Shown: positions 24,481-36,550 of the stretch, piece after piece
Position numbering within the stretch: the stretch's first letter is position 1
Layout: each line of letters opens with the position of its first letter
Source: Didymodactylos carnosus
Lineage: Eukaryota > Rotifera > Eurotatoria > Philodinida > Philodinidae
NCBI GenBank assembly: GCA_905250885.1
Contig: CAJNOQ010000610.1
Location: 1-45,363 of the forward strand
Length of the DNA stretch: 45,363 nt
Direction of reading: 5' to 3'
Program-made: the position numbers and the translations under genes
Notes under the pieces: generated by a model
Seen by the model: only the letters and a program-made list of their open reading frames with translations
Databases searched by the model: none
Told to the model about the DNA's origin: nothing

Positions 24481-24689
24481 ATCCTGCCCCACCCTACCCT
24501 GTTGACTTCAGACAGTTTGCGCCCTACACCTACACATAAGAAAGTAGGAGTAAAATAGGGATCATTCGTGCAGAATCGAAGATCCTTTTTCTAGCTACAG
24601 TTTTATTCAAAAACTCCACATCCACATCCAATAAAAACAGCATAGACCTCTCTGATGGATAATGAAGTGATGCACCACTAAAAGAGCGA

Positions 24690-25330
24690 ATGTCTCTCAA
24701 TATTAACCGTTCGTTATCTCATAGAATACAGTCTGTGTGTAATCAGTTCCGTTTGAGTCGCAATTACTATCGGTTAAGACGAATGCGAAATGAGCAGTTC
24801 AGTCTTTTAAGGCACAATTGCAACAATAAGGATAGGAATATTTTCAAAAGCCTACGAAACCAAGTCTTAAAAGCGTTAAGGAACAGTAAATTTTTGCATT
24901 TTCTTAATATCTTAAAACCATTTGTTTTACCGCAGAAGTTTGGTCTGCTATAAAAAAGTTTTCGAAAGATAGCACAGAGACCCCTGCTACTATATCGGAT
25001 CAAAATGGAAATACAGCCAAGACAAACTCGGATAAAGCCGACTTATTTTCTATACATTTCAATCGATGTTTTCAGCCAAAACAGGATTCTATGCCCAATC
25101 CATTGAGCAAACGAAAAATAGATGATAACTTTATATTTAAAATTCCATCTGTTGAAGATATTTTTTCAGCCATTTCTCTTAAAAACGATTCTGCAGCTGG
25201 CTCTGATGCTATCTCGGTTAAATTTCTTAAGGCGACAGCGGGTGTTTTTTTGTGCGTTCATATTTAGAAAGATTTTTGGGAGCAGTATTTACAAGCCGGG
25301 GGCTTTTCCTGTTTCCCTGCTTTGATTTAA
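24690..25330 (+). pseudogene. LINE ORF2 fragment (linker between endonuclease and RT)
   Basis: Two overlapping frames (24690-24953, then from about 24949 to 25240) together read like the stretch of a Jockey/CR1-type ORF2 between endonuclease and reverse transcriptase: basic YRLRR...RN--FKSLRN, then an ADLF--HFN-CF segment, then a DSAAGSDAISVKFLK motif preceding RT. It is frameshifted and truncated. It lies inside the 1.83 kb hAT-type element. Confidence 0.65.
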
Positions 25331-25463
25331 CCTAAATAAATAAAACTATAAACTGTCTATGACAAACGTCTCAACCTGTGCCATACCCTATAAAAATGTT
25401 TCGTATCCTTAACCTACCCTAATAGGATAGGACAGGGTCATTCTGCACTCCTCTAATTTACAG

Positions 25464-26782
25464 TGGTTTCGTAGCTTACCATATTGATTTTTTAAAACAT
25501 GTTTCATTCTCTGTAAATATTTAACGGTTTGTAGAGTGCCTCCGGACCATTCCACGTAATCTCCGGACCATTCGCACGGCCTCTTATGTCTAAGTTTTGA
25601 AAAGAAGTTGCTTTCATTTGGGTTCTTCTTCTATTTGTTGTCTATAGTTTTTACATTTTGAACACATGATTGAATAGAGCTATGTTTTGAGATCACAATA
25701 ATGTCATTTTAATTTAACTCTCATTCATTCTTGAGGAAAAAATTTGAACGCGAAAACATAATTATTTGTAAATTGAGTGATTCTGTGACGATGATTAGGG
25801 ACCTGCACGGCTTAAGGAAACGTAACCCGAACTCGACCCGATAAATTTTTACTCTTTTGTTTTGTTCTTAAGTTTACGTCTATTTATTTACCTATTTATT
25901 TAGTGGAGGGCATCGCATTACAGGCGAGTGACCTTTTGCTAATAATCTGCTAATAGGCATCTAGTAAAATTGGATATATCTCTTCTAGCACAAGAAATGA
26001 GTGTGCAAACATTGCGGTTTATGTGACGCAAAAGAACGAGGAAGAAAAAAGAAGTTTAAAAAAGTGTTGAAAGAATATAGAGCCGTATCAAATAAGGGAT
26101 ATCTATTTCACTTCTCGGCAAATGTGAGCAAATGTCTATGTGAACAATGTAAAGTCCGAAATACTGCTGACTGTGTTTATGAATAACGTTCAACAGTGAT
26201 TATACTTTTAGTAGTCGAGTTGAGGTTTAATCGAATTCCTTTTGATTTCTTTTGAATAAAGTTAAATAAATTTGTTCGACTATGAGAGAAGCAAGCAGAA
26301 AGACTATGAAACCATCAAGAACGCAACTTTCTTTGCTTGCCTGATTATTTTCCTGTGATCTATTCTCGAAGACAAATACCGAGTAAAACAGATTGCAGTT
26401 TGATCGTAAAGAGATTACGTTATGCTGCTTTAAAAAGTATACATATAATTTCTTCCTGTTTTTACTTTAGTGAGGAAAAGAACAGAATAAGTGAGAAATA
26501 TACTTATCTGTTGAAATTTAAAAATTTGAAATTTATAACGTTTTGAAGTTCCCTAAAAAGGGTAATGCAATTAGCTTTCCGGTAGGAGAATTACGAACAT
26601 CAGTCAATTCAGTTTTTGAGGCTGATTCAAATATGACATTCATTTTGCAAAAAAATGAAAGTTTAATGGTGAAAACTGTACAATACGAGTGCGTTTCCTT
26701 GGTTTTTGCTCAGGTGCTTACCTGTGGTGAAAGAAACAGCTTTCTGTTTCGAATAAGAACTATCTAAATATAAGGCTTTGTA
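25464..26782. other. Sequence between elements; one short Cys-rich frame
   Basis: Nothing was clearly recognised. A plus-strand frame at 26001-26186 has C-x2-C-x2-C near its start and C-x-C-x2-C near its end with a Lys/Arg-rich middle, which could be a zinc-binding remnant. It lacks an ATG at its start (GTG only) and any partner exon, so I do not call it a gene. Around 25800 a GGGACCTGCACGG motif recalls a solo hAT end. Confidence 0.3.
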
Positions 26783-29575
26783 GTGGAGAAAAAACTCTAC
26801 AAAACAGGAGTCATGCCTGTTATTTTACTCAGCGCATTTCAATTTCGTAAGTCAATCCTGTTTGGAGCATGTTACAAATCTAAATTACAAATTGATACGG
26901 ACGTTTTTACTGATCATTTGTCCGATGTATTACAGAAGGTGCGCCTTGATTCCAAATTACGGCATGACTCGATCGCATTAGTGGGGGATTTTAATGCTCA
27001 CTGTATGCATTGGTGTCCGATCAAGCTAAGCACAAGAGATGGTGTTAAGATGTTTGACTTTGCTACTAGAGAGGGTTTAGCGCAACTAATTTCTAAACCA
27101 ACCCGTCCTAGCTCCAACGCTTGTGTAGATTTGGTTTTTACAAATAACCCAGCCACCATAAGTAACATCAATGTACTTCCATCGCTGTGTAGAACATGTG
27201 ATCATTGCATGATCGAATTTTCACTATTTAATTATCGACAACCGTCTTTTTCGTATAAGCGCGTAATTTATGACTATAAGTACACAGATTGGGATAAGTA
27301 CCGCAGTGCGCTTTCTGCTATTGACTGGCTTAAAGTTTTAGACAATTATGCCACAATCTCTGATAAAGTTGAAGCATTTCAAAACCCATTTCTTCAGTTA
27401 TCGAATAAGCATGTTATCAATAAACTGGTTAAAATATCATCTCGGGACCAGCCTTGGTTCAGTGAGAAACTTCGTAAACTTCCTGCTAGAAAGCGTTTAT
27501 TGTACAATAAATTTTCTTTTTGGGATGATGACTATGAAAGGTATTAGCGGTTTGAGAAATTTTTTGAGCGTTAATGTTAGTATAGAAATAGCTAAGAAAT
27601 GTTATTATGACAGGTTGTCAGCAGTCTCCAGCTGCTCTAAAAAATGGTGGTCCTTGCTCAAATACTCGTTGGGCAAAGCAAAACAGTCATCTATTCCACC
27701 GCTCTTTGGTAGCACTACTGCCCGCATTGTAATTACGCCTGCAGAACGAGCTAATGTGCTAAATCGCCATTTTGCAGTATTTGTACTGCTAATAAAGATT
27801 ATATTCCACCACTACAAAACTCGCTGTTGCAGTCTACTATTGTAATGTCTGAGTTTTATATCTCTGTTACTGAAGCTTATGAGTTTCTTTTAAGCGTTAA
27901 CATTTATAAATCTACGTCTCCTGGCATATCAAACCGTTTATTGAAAGAAGCTGCACCCATAATTGCACCAGTCATTGCCTATTTATTTAATTAATCGTTA
28001 CGGGTTAAAGAATTCCCCTCAGTTTGGAAGATAGCACACATTACAGCGTTATTTAAGTCAGACGATCCACAGTTACCTAACAACTATCGTCCCATTTCTC
28101 TCTTGGCAGCCCTATCAAAAAATTTTGAGCGAATTATTTATAAACGTACCAGGATTTCTTCGTACAAATAAGTTGATTTGTTCGAATCAGTCCGGCTTCT
28201 TACCTAAAGAGTCTTCAATAAATCAATTGGTTGCTATTATTGATTATATCGCTACGTCTCTTGACTCTGGTTATCCTGTGCTGGCTACACTTCTCGACTT
28301 CCGAAAATCGTTTGATAAGGTTTCCCATTCTGCTTTGCTGCTAAAACTCCGTAGTAAAGGTTTACCTGTTACTCTAGTGGAATGGTTTAAGAGCTATTTG
28401 GCCAACAGGCAGATCATTACTAATGTTGATGGAGCTTCCTCCGATTTGTTATTTGTTACATGTGGTATACCCCAGGGCAGTGTCTTGGGACCATTGGTCT
28501 TCCTCATCTTCATTGATGATTTGCCTGTTGGTTGCACACTGTGTGTAAACTATTTGCAGGCGATGTGTCATTGTATTGCGTGGCTAAAGATATGCAGCAA
28601 TCACCTTTTCATTTAAATGAGGATCTGCAGCGTGTGTTCATATGGTCTGTGTTATGGGATCTTCCACTGAACATTTTAAAATGTGTTTGCATGGTGTTTG
28701 GTAATTGCACGTTACCTCCGCCATTATTCATCAATGGAGCACAATTAACTTATGTTGAAAAACATGTTCACTTGGGTTTGATGTAAACATCTCATCTTAA
28801 CTGGGCACCGCATACTGACTCTATTGTTGTGCGTCCAGATGTGCGCCCTTTATAGGCTCTATGAAATTCTTGAGTAGATGGACTTCTCGTCAGACACTCA
28901 ATATGGTTTACTATTCTTTTGTATTTACCATCTTTAACTATGCTATTGTAATTTATGGAGGTACTTACGACAAACACATTGAGCATCTTTCTAGGATTCA
29001 GTATCAAGCAGCATTAGCTGTCACAGGAGCTATGCGAGGAACTCGTTCAGAGCTTGTCTTACGTGACTTATGTTGGCTTTCGATTAGAGAATTATATCGT
29101 GTTAGATGTTTATGTCTGTTTCAAAAAGTTATGTATGGCTTGACCCCCGATTACTTGCGTGAATTTATTCCTCAGTGCAAGTCACGTTACGTTACACGTA
29201 ATCAGAATAAAATTCCTGCTATTCGAAAAGGTATACATGCTCTAAATACGTCATTTATCAGGAGCGCGTCGCGATTTTGGAGTGAATTAACGCCTGACTT
29301 GTGTTCTATCCCGAACCCGAAAAAATTTAAAACTAAATTGGTGTTCCAACTATTGTCTAATCATGGTTATTTTAAACTTAAGCTACCTATAATACCTAAT
29401 GAGCGCATTTTTGACATTGACATTGCGAGATGTCGGCTGAGGTTTAGTCAGCTGAATGCTGACCTGTATGCACGCTCACTTGTACAGTCTCCTAACTGTG
29501 CTTATGGATTCAGTGAAACTGTAGCCCATTTTTTCTTACATTGTTCGCTACACAATAAGGCTCGCACAGATTTAA
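26783..29575 (+). pseudogene. Non-LTR retrotransposon 1 (endonuclease + RT), broken
   Basis: This is the ORF2 of a Jockey/CR1/L2-like LINE, 5' truncated. Endonuclease motifs GDFNAH and a VDLVFTN block with CDHC in place of the usual SDH appear from 26850 to 27250. RT blocks follow in several frames: NNYRPISLL (about 28075), a SGFLP block, LLDFRKSFDKVSH (about 28300), CGIPQGSVLGPL (about 28465) and the catalytic block at about 28555, which reads FAGD instead of the usual FADD. A C-terminal domain ends with an HFFLHC motif at about 29550. At least five frameshifts or stops break it (for example 27547, 27993, 28786), so it is dead. Its last part is fused in frame to a different LINE at about 29576. 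Confidence 0.85.
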
Positions 29576-31440
29576 CGGCTGAATTATTGAAAGCTGGTGG
29601 TATGGAAATAGCTCTGTGGCTACATCAAATCATAGTTGATGTTTGGATAAACGAGGAAATGGTAGAAGACTGGACGACGGCTATACTGATTCGATTGCAC
29701 AAAAATAAAGAGGATAAACGTATTTGTGACAACTATCGCGGTATCTCTTTATAAATTGTCGTGAGTAAAATATTCTCTCGAATTATTCTCAACCGAATAC
29801 AAGGACTGCTCGACAAAAAGTTGCTAGATCAACAAACAGGTTTTCGACCAAACAGATCAACAGTCGATCAAATTTTCACCTTAAAAATGATCATGCAAAA
29901 ATCACAGGAATACAATAAATCATTGTCCTCTTCCTCTCTCCCAGTGTCATGCAATGGGCACAGCCCGATTTGATTACTGTTTCTTCTATAATAAAGTTTA
30001 AATCAAATCATTGCTTATGTGCTTCATTGACATCCCAAAAGCTTATGATTCGGTTAATCGGGAGCTGTTGTGGAAGGTGTGTAGACATTATGGTTTGTCG
30101 TAGCAACTCGTTCGAATGCTAAGCTTCTCTATACTAACACGAAAGCACAAGTGCGAATCGACGGTGATTTTTCGGAAACATTCGATATTGAAACCGGTGT
30201 CCAACAAGGTGGAATTCCATCTCCCGTCCTGTTCAATCTCTTGTTTGACTTTATCATGCTTAAGGTATTGGCTGAAGTAGGTATATCTGGGGTGAAACTG
30301 GTATATGGAAATGGTGATTTTTATCATTCTACGCGCGAGGCACATGAAGATATTGAAATACTCGATTTGATATACACGGATGACGTGGTGGCGATGTGCA
30401 CAACAGCGGCTGATCTCGAAAAGTTTATTCGAACATTCGAGAAAGTCACTCAAGAATGTGGATTGACAATGAGTGTCAAAAAGACGTGCATAATGTCTTT
30501 GAAGCAGCTTAAAGAAGACGCGTCCAGAAAAGTAATCAAAGATCAGGAAGTGGACAATGTAAAAATTGATATTACGATCAGGAATCAAACTGTTGATATA
30601 GTCGAGTACTTTGTATATCTGGGGGTTTCGCGACGAGAGATCACTCACAAGAAAAAGAAATTGAAACGAGAATGACAAAAGCATCTGGAGCGTTCAATAT
30701 GCTTCGAATGCCGATTTGGTATCGTAAAACTGTACCATGTGAAGCGAAAATGCGTACGTATATTTCGTGCTTGTATTCTACCTGTTCTGTTATATGGGAG
30801 TGAAGTGTGGTCTCTGACCCTGGCTCAAGAAAGACGGCTAAATACATTCTATATGGCTTGTCTAAGAACATTAGTTGGTATAACATTAGGCGATCGAATG
30901 TCCAATGAAAAACTTTTGGAGCTGAGTGGTCAACAAAATTTGGAAAACATAATGAGAAATCGGTTAAGGTGGTTTGGCCACGTAAACAGGATGGAAGATG
31001 TGAATAAAAAGCCGAAATTACTAAAGAAAGTTATGTTTTTGTATTTTCCTGATGCTCGAAGACTTCAAAATACAGGCGTAGGGAAACGATGGGAAGATAA
31101 AATCGCAGATGATATTGCCAAATTCGGAATCAAGAATTGACGGAGAGAAACAATGGATAAGGACAAGTGGCGTCAGATTATCAACAAATACGTGCAAACT
31201 AAACTCGTACATTCGAATATCCAAAAACTTGTACATGAATATAAGGAACTAGCAAATTGGCGGCGAGCAGAAGAGCTTGCTCGAAGTAGTCAAGTTGACA
31301 CAACCAGCACCGTAACGAGTCAAACTCCACCAATGTCGACCGGAGTGGTCACAAATATCTGTCCCAATTGTGGTCAAGTGTGTAAAAATCAACGAGGTGT
31401 AAAGATTCATCGACGAACTTGCGATAAAAAAAGTAGTTAA
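29576..31440 (+). pseudogene. Non-LTR retrotransposon 2 (RT and C-terminal zinc finger), broken
   Basis: The start AELLKAGGMEIALWLH... is the entry into the RT domain of a second LINE family. CDNYRGISL is followed by a stop, then SKIFSRIILNRIQ and QQTGFRPNRSTVDQIF, then FIDIPKAYDSVNR after a small insertion (29926-30013). The GVQQGGIPSPVLFN block lies at about 30195, the catalytic YTDD at about 30373, and the RRLNTFYMACLRTLVGIT--DR block at about 30830 with RLRWFGHVNRME at about 30960. It ends with a C2H2-like CPNCGQVC...HRRTC at 31360-31425. Stops and shifts at about 29752, 30103, 30673 and 31138 disable it. A better-preserved copy of the same family starts at 45156. Confidence 0.85.
29926..30013 (+). 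mobile_element. Tiny 5'-truncated LINE/SINE-like insertion with 9 bp duplication
   Basis: The RT frame of LINE 2 is interrupted by 79 bp (29926-30004) between two copies of AAATCATTG (29917-29925 and 30005-30013). The related copy at 45156 runs straight through this point without the insert. The insert carries AATGGGCACAGCCCG, a hairpin resembling AATGGGCTAGGCCCG near 32237, which looks like a LINE 3' tail. That would make it an extremely truncated retrotransposition product. Confidence 0.65.
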
Positions 31441-32290
31441 ACAAACTCCAATGAGTCAAGTATTGGTGTAAGAGACATGGGATTAGGATGGATTAAATGC
31501 AAATATTCACGAATTACCGTGAAGGCTGAACTACGGTGATTTGGTAAAAGGAAGGGTATCTCCAAAACCAGATCCATGTGTGGTGTGGAGGTGGTACGCG
31601 GATAATACACCTTATCATCGATGGTTTTACGACGAGTGAACATGAAAAAAATCCGATAAAACTTTTGCGTTCTCTTGAGCGCAACCAAAATTCGAAGACT
31701 TTATAAGCCCCTTTTTTTGTGTTTTTTCATTTTTTTTATCTTCACCCTACACCGGTTTCCGGTATGGGTATGTTCTCTCTCTCTCGCACAGATTTATTTC
31801 ATGTTATAACAAGAGTTTTAAATAACAATAAGACTACTATTGATCATATTTTATTACGCTATCCATGTATAGCTACCCCATCCGTATCATAACTGAGAGA
31901 AGTCTACTTAGCTATCATTCGATATATTAAATGTACCAGTCGTTTTCGGCCGCCTTGATGCTGTGTATTTCTTTTCCGTGCATCTCCACTATTCACTCTG
32001 GCAGACAGATTATATTCCACTCTCCTCCCTCGTTTCTGCTTAGATCATCCATTCAGATTAATTTACCGAATTGCATTCTCACTTTGTTCTTTCTTCTTGC
32101 TATATAGTATATTCATTACTGTTTTTATTTCGGTTATGGGCTTTTATATGTGTTGTCTTAACGATTCTCTCATGCAAATTAGGTTTTTTTCTTTTTTCTC
32201 TCTTTTACTTTGTCGCTTCACTTTCTTTCAACATATAATGGGCTAGGCCCGCTTTGTTGTGTAAATTTATTACTTAGTTTCAAATCAACT
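31441..32290 (+). other. Probable 3' untranslated part of LINE 2
   Basis: It follows the zinc-finger stop and has no open frame. At about 32235-32262 it contains AATGGGCTAGGCCCGCTTTG, a short stem such as non-LTR elements use at the 3' end for reverse-transcriptase recognition, then AT-rich sequence. The exact end was not determined. Confidence 0.45.
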
Positions 32291-32499
32291 GGTTTAGAAA
32301 AAAACAAAAAACAGATAACTCTACTCCCATCGTCAATTGTAAACGCACGCAAACTGTAGAAAAAAATTACTCAGGTGAATGTTTTTGGGAGAAAGTCGAA
32401 GATGACCTTTTTTTATAAAAAAAAAATCAGCGCGTTTTCTTCATCGTTTTGGATTGAACGTCAATAGTTTTTGAAATCAAAATTAACGGTGATAGCGTG

Positions 32500-33190
32500 A
32501 TCTATTCAATTCAACCATACAAGTATGTTTAGAAAATTATTTTGTATTAACAAATTTATTTGTTTCGTTTAGAAAAACATGGCTTGATCTTTGAAAGAAT
32601 CGCGCCTTTTAATAATCATGATTCGATTAATATCAGATCAAACCAGAAAGACATCAATAAGTCTTTGACCCAGTTTATTACACCTCTTCAACTTACCTGG
32701 ATTCTCTTAGACAAAGTTATAATTTTCTTGATAATGTTGAACCTCTTTTTCTTGCTGTTTATTTTACTCATTTGGATATTAACATTGTCAAGCATTAAAC
32801 CCGGTTGGTTGGTTGCCTACAACGAAGATATGATTTTTTTAGCAGGCATCAATGTTAAAATTACAAAAATCTATCTTGAGAAGATCACTGATATCGAATA
32901 AGTGCATTTTTGTTCTTTACTTACGTCATCGTATACAATATTTCCAATTAAATGTTCCAGTGAACATGGATCTCGAAGTGCTCGTACGATTTATTTTAAC
33001 GACATTTAGTACGTATATTCTTTGTCTTCATTATGTATCCATATTTCAAATGCCAACGATAAGATGCTTTCGAAATTACAATATGTAATTAGTACTGAAG
33101 ACCTATTACCTAATCATACAATCAAATTTATTGGCAACAAAATCCTTTTGGAATGCGAGAGTTCTTATTTGCCGTCATTTATAGATTAAT
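32500..33190 (+). pseudogene. Degenerate frames, possibly rotifer F-box/LRR-like
   Basis: The frame 32560-32901 ends GWLVAYNEDMIFLAGINVKI and then a further block. It is followed in another frame to 33088, then in a third to 33189. The 27 hydrophobic residues encoded about 32710-32800 could be a membrane segment, but that stretch also reads as a TYLDSLRQSYNFLDN-like peptide in another frame. No family was established. The frame changes suggest a decayed gene. The F-box-like fragment just downstream makes an F-box paralogue possible. Confidence 0.3.
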
Positions 33191-33389
33191 AAGACATTGA
33201 ACTTATTTTAAGATATTTTATTGATTATTGTATAAAAAGAAAAAATGTTGCGCAAGAGTTTAAATAAATTCAATAATCGAATAATTCATCAATCATCGTA
33301 TGTTTCACTGTTCATGAATTTGTATAAAATAAAAAATGTAAATTTGACGTTGCAATGATGTCCATATCTTCAGTTCTTTTTTTTTTCTT

Positions 33390-33685
33390 TATTGAAAAAT
33401 GTAACTGAACAAGAAATTTTAATAGGGATTTTTGAATATCTTGATGATTATGATAACTTCCAAGCTTTTTTACATCTCAGTTTGCGTTTTTCAAAATCTT
33501 CTTAAACGTTCACTTCTTTTAGTAGAAGTCAAATTTAGTTTTCTTAAACATTAATGTATATGCATAATTATTCCGAATGAACATCGAATCGTCTCACTTC
33601 ATTTACTGAATCCTAATCTAAATATTTTACTTTTTGACTTCTTCACATTAGCATGGTTTTGTAAACTAATAAATCGATTTATTAT
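33390..33685 (+). pseudogene. F-box-like fragment (bdelloid-expanded family)
   Basis: TEQEILIGIFEYLDDYDNFQAFLHLSLRF is preceded and followed by broken frames; after one shift comes NEHRIVSLHLLNPNLNILLF. The pattern E-L---IF-YL---D---AFL-L--RF is the N-terminal F-box signature common in bdelloid F-box genes, followed by their usual RI-SL-L-NP segment. There is no start, stop or C-terminal domain, so it is a remnant. F-box proteins are substrate adaptors of SCF ubiquitin ligases. Confidence 0.55.
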
Positions 33686-34192
33686 CTGACCTTGAGCCAG
33701 GCAACAATAGAAATTCAAGTTGATAAATAGAACTTGTTATAAAGTTTAATGTGTAAGTCAGTGAATCGATCGATTACCGTAGATAATTATACATGATATT
33801 TTGCTTTTTATCCTCAATTAGTCGCAGGACAATTCGTCGCGGATAGTTCGTCGCGTAATGAAAAGAACACACAACATGTGCAACTCACATTTTCTCTTTC
33901 ATTGCGGCTAATTATGCGCGACTACTTGTTCATTGTCATACATTTATTATATTATTATTATCTTGAAATATATAGTACGGTTATTTCTCGATAATTTCTG
34001 AACTTTTTTTAAAGTACTGAATGAATCGTCATGTAAGCAAAAAAGAAAAATGCAATAGCACGTACATATTCTCATCGACAGCTAAAATATACAAAACGTG
34101 CAGGAAAAAGTATCATAGGGAGAACGATTGTACATGTTATATTAAACTTCTATCTTCAATCATTGCAAAATAATAATATTGTGCGCTGTATC

Positions 34193-35402
34193 CAAGGAGG
34201 AAACAGCTGAATTTGATACGTTTTTGAATTTACTTGAATTTAAGTGATTCCAACTGAATTTAAGTGAATTTAGCTGAATTTTGATTGTGGTAATTCGGAA
34301 AATAAATGTGACAACATTTGTTTTTCGAAACAGTTTCAAAAATCTAGTGAGAAACATTAGGGGAAATAACCCGTTTTTGCCTATTTTTGAGTAATATTAA
34401 AAAATTCATAACTCAGTCAAGATCCATCCATATTACGCCAGAATACCAAGACGTACTCTGTTTTACCTGCTTAATACTCTGCAGTTCAATAAAAGTTTTA
34501 AAAATCAACAGAAAATACTTTGGTTTTTGAAAAGGTTTTCTAAAAATCTTCCGAAATACAAAAATGCTTTTTACTATTTTCAAGTAAAAAGTCGTATTGA
34601 GCAGGTAAAATAGAGTACATCTTGGTATTCTGGCATAACTTGGATGGATCTTGACTGGATTATGAATCTTTTAATATTACTCAAAAATAGGCAAAAATGG
34701 GTTATTTCAAGGTTTTCACCAGATTTTTCGAACTGTTTTGAAAAATAAATATTGCCACGATATTGAGCGTGGTCGATTACCTATGTTTGCATTTATTTTC
34801 GGAATTACCATACCTAAAGAAATATTGATCCTAGGGCTCTCAGGAAATCCGATGCCACGCGTGAACTAGGGAAAATTAAGAGTTAGCTTAGTTCCCATTT
34901 TCGAGAGGACACTTTGGACTGTCTATCTATAGAAGCAAACTGATAGATTTCTATCTCATTTTCCGGAGATCCGAAGTGGTTTTCCAAAATATCCTAGATA
35001 ACCGCTCTTCCTAACGGCTTCGCAAAAGGGTTTCGCTTACGAAAACATAGGCTGAACTGTCTTCTTTTGATTGTTGAAAATTACAAGTCTCTGCCTTTTA
35101 ACGTTTTGGAGTTATTCGTGGCGTCGATAGTAGAAAGGAAAGAGAAATCTAAACTCTGCTACACGAATGTTCTTCACAGTATTGGCTGTTTAATACCCAC
35201 ACCGTTATCATGGTAGATTTCGGAGGTTAACTAGCATCTCTCTCTCTGATTCCCGTTGAATTTAAGTAAAGTTTCCTTGACTTTTTTCGGAATTTACGTG
35301 AATTCGGATAAATTTGGATGAATTTACGTGCATTTTAGTGAATTCAGGTGAATTTTCAATTTACTTGAATTTAACGGACTAAATTCGGCTGTTTCCCCCT
35401 TG
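34193..35402. mobile_element. 1.2 kb fold-back element, AAGGAGGAAACAGC ends
   Basis: The left end CAAGGAGGAAACAGCTGAAT is matched inverted by a right end ATTCGGCTGTTTCCCCCTTG finishing at 35402. Both ends then carry many GAATTTA/TGAATTTAAG words over 100-150 bp. No transposase was found. Another inverted repeat (34289-34811) sits inside the left half. Confidence 0.65.
34289..34811. repeat. Nested long inverted repeat
   Basis: The arms of about 180-220 bp are strongly alike: GGAAATAACCCGTTTTTGCC and AACTCAGTCAAGATCCATCC on the left, their complements on the right (34600-34720), and weaker symmetry out to GGTAATTC / GGAATTACC. The loop is about 100 bp. It is non-coding. Confidence 0.7.
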
Positions 35403-36550
35403 ACATTTTGTCTAAAAAAGCGACGAAAGAAAGAAAGAAGAAAATAAAAAACAAAAATCCCTACAAAAACACATAATGTCTGTCGACATAAATATTATCA
35501 AAGCTTTCTCTCTTGGAATTCTCAATAATTCTCTCAGGGCAGAAATGAGTTTTAAATAAAATAATAGAATAAAAAGTCATTGAGAATATCGTCTCTGTTC
35601 CAGTTGTGTAAATAGATGCAGAAATTCAATTTGGAAAGGTATTGAGTGAAAAGAAAACATACCATTTTTGCTTTTGTTTTACTTTCATCAGAATAAGAAA
35701 CAGAGTGAGTGCCTGACTAATGTGCGTTTAAAAGAATAAAATATTCATTCGATTACAATGAGTAAAAGGTATTTCATGTTTCAATTCCATACAGCACTAA
35801 GACATTTTTCTCATACAAAGTCGATATTTTCTAACTGCGTTCATCATGACACTGTTGTTTATGTCACTGTTAGATTAAATTAGAGAAATTAGGAAAAATA
35901 CGCAGATGATTGCAATTAATATTTGTCCATGTCATATGAGTACGTCAACGTTGTTGATACTGTCCGGGGTGAATCATAACATATCAACTTGTCCTGTTTG
36001 TTCCTCACTGGAAGGATCTCTCTCAAACAGATTCAGGAGCCTCTAAATAAGAAGATTAAAAACGAAAATTTGAGCGCTAATCTTGAAACTAAAGCAGTCA
36101 TTTGATGCCTCTACGTGTTGCATAAGAAGGCGTGCTTCATTAAGAACTTTGCAAACAACACCGGTCGAGATTCCGACATAATACAGCATGCTTTTGGTAG
36201 GATTGTGCCAGATTTCATCGGATTCCGGCATGCTCCGGTGTAGGATCCTGTCGGATCTTTCAGGAACTTGTCTTTGGAATCATCGGCCTGGGTACTATCT
36301 AAACCATAGAGAAGATGCCTTGGTTGAAACGTTTTGTTTTCTGTTCCAGATGTATTTCGTTACACTTTTACTATGTACTAAACTGCAAAAACAAGTGCCA
36401 GTTCCACTAAAGAATAGAATGTAAACATAATCAGACTTGGTCTTAAAAAGCTGAACAAGTGTTTCTTCAATTACAGAATATTCTGCTACTTGCCCCGTGT
36501 CCTTTCTAGAGGACGTTTCTAGGACCCATCAGTTCCAAACAGTCTAATAA
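35403..36550. other. Upstream region of the ART gene, no gene seen
   Basis: Only short open frames are present. CATCGGATTCCGGCATG and nearby GGATCCTGTCGGATC words (36215-36260) look like a small decayed repeat. No promoter element can be named. Confidence 0.4.

Larger units (their letters stand above)
23627..25455. mobile_element. 1.83 kb hAT-type element, TAGAGG ends, exact 8 bp duplication
   Basis: It begins TAGAGGTGTACAGGG and ends TGCACTCCTCTA. It is flanked by identical ATTTACAG at 23619-23626 and 25456-25463. Subterminal inverted CCTATCCTATTAG / CTAATAGGATAGG sits inside both ends. It has no transposase of its own in view. The interior holds a second hAT element (23693-24480) and a LINE fragment (24690-25330), so it has served as a landing site. 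It belongs with the TAGAG-ended elements at 6021 and 43255. Confidence 0.85.

Noticed and set aside
26337-26767. Frames at 26337-26546 and 26543-26767 as LINE ORF1
   Set aside because: No zinc-knuckle or coiled-coil was seen and they are short; no support beyond position.
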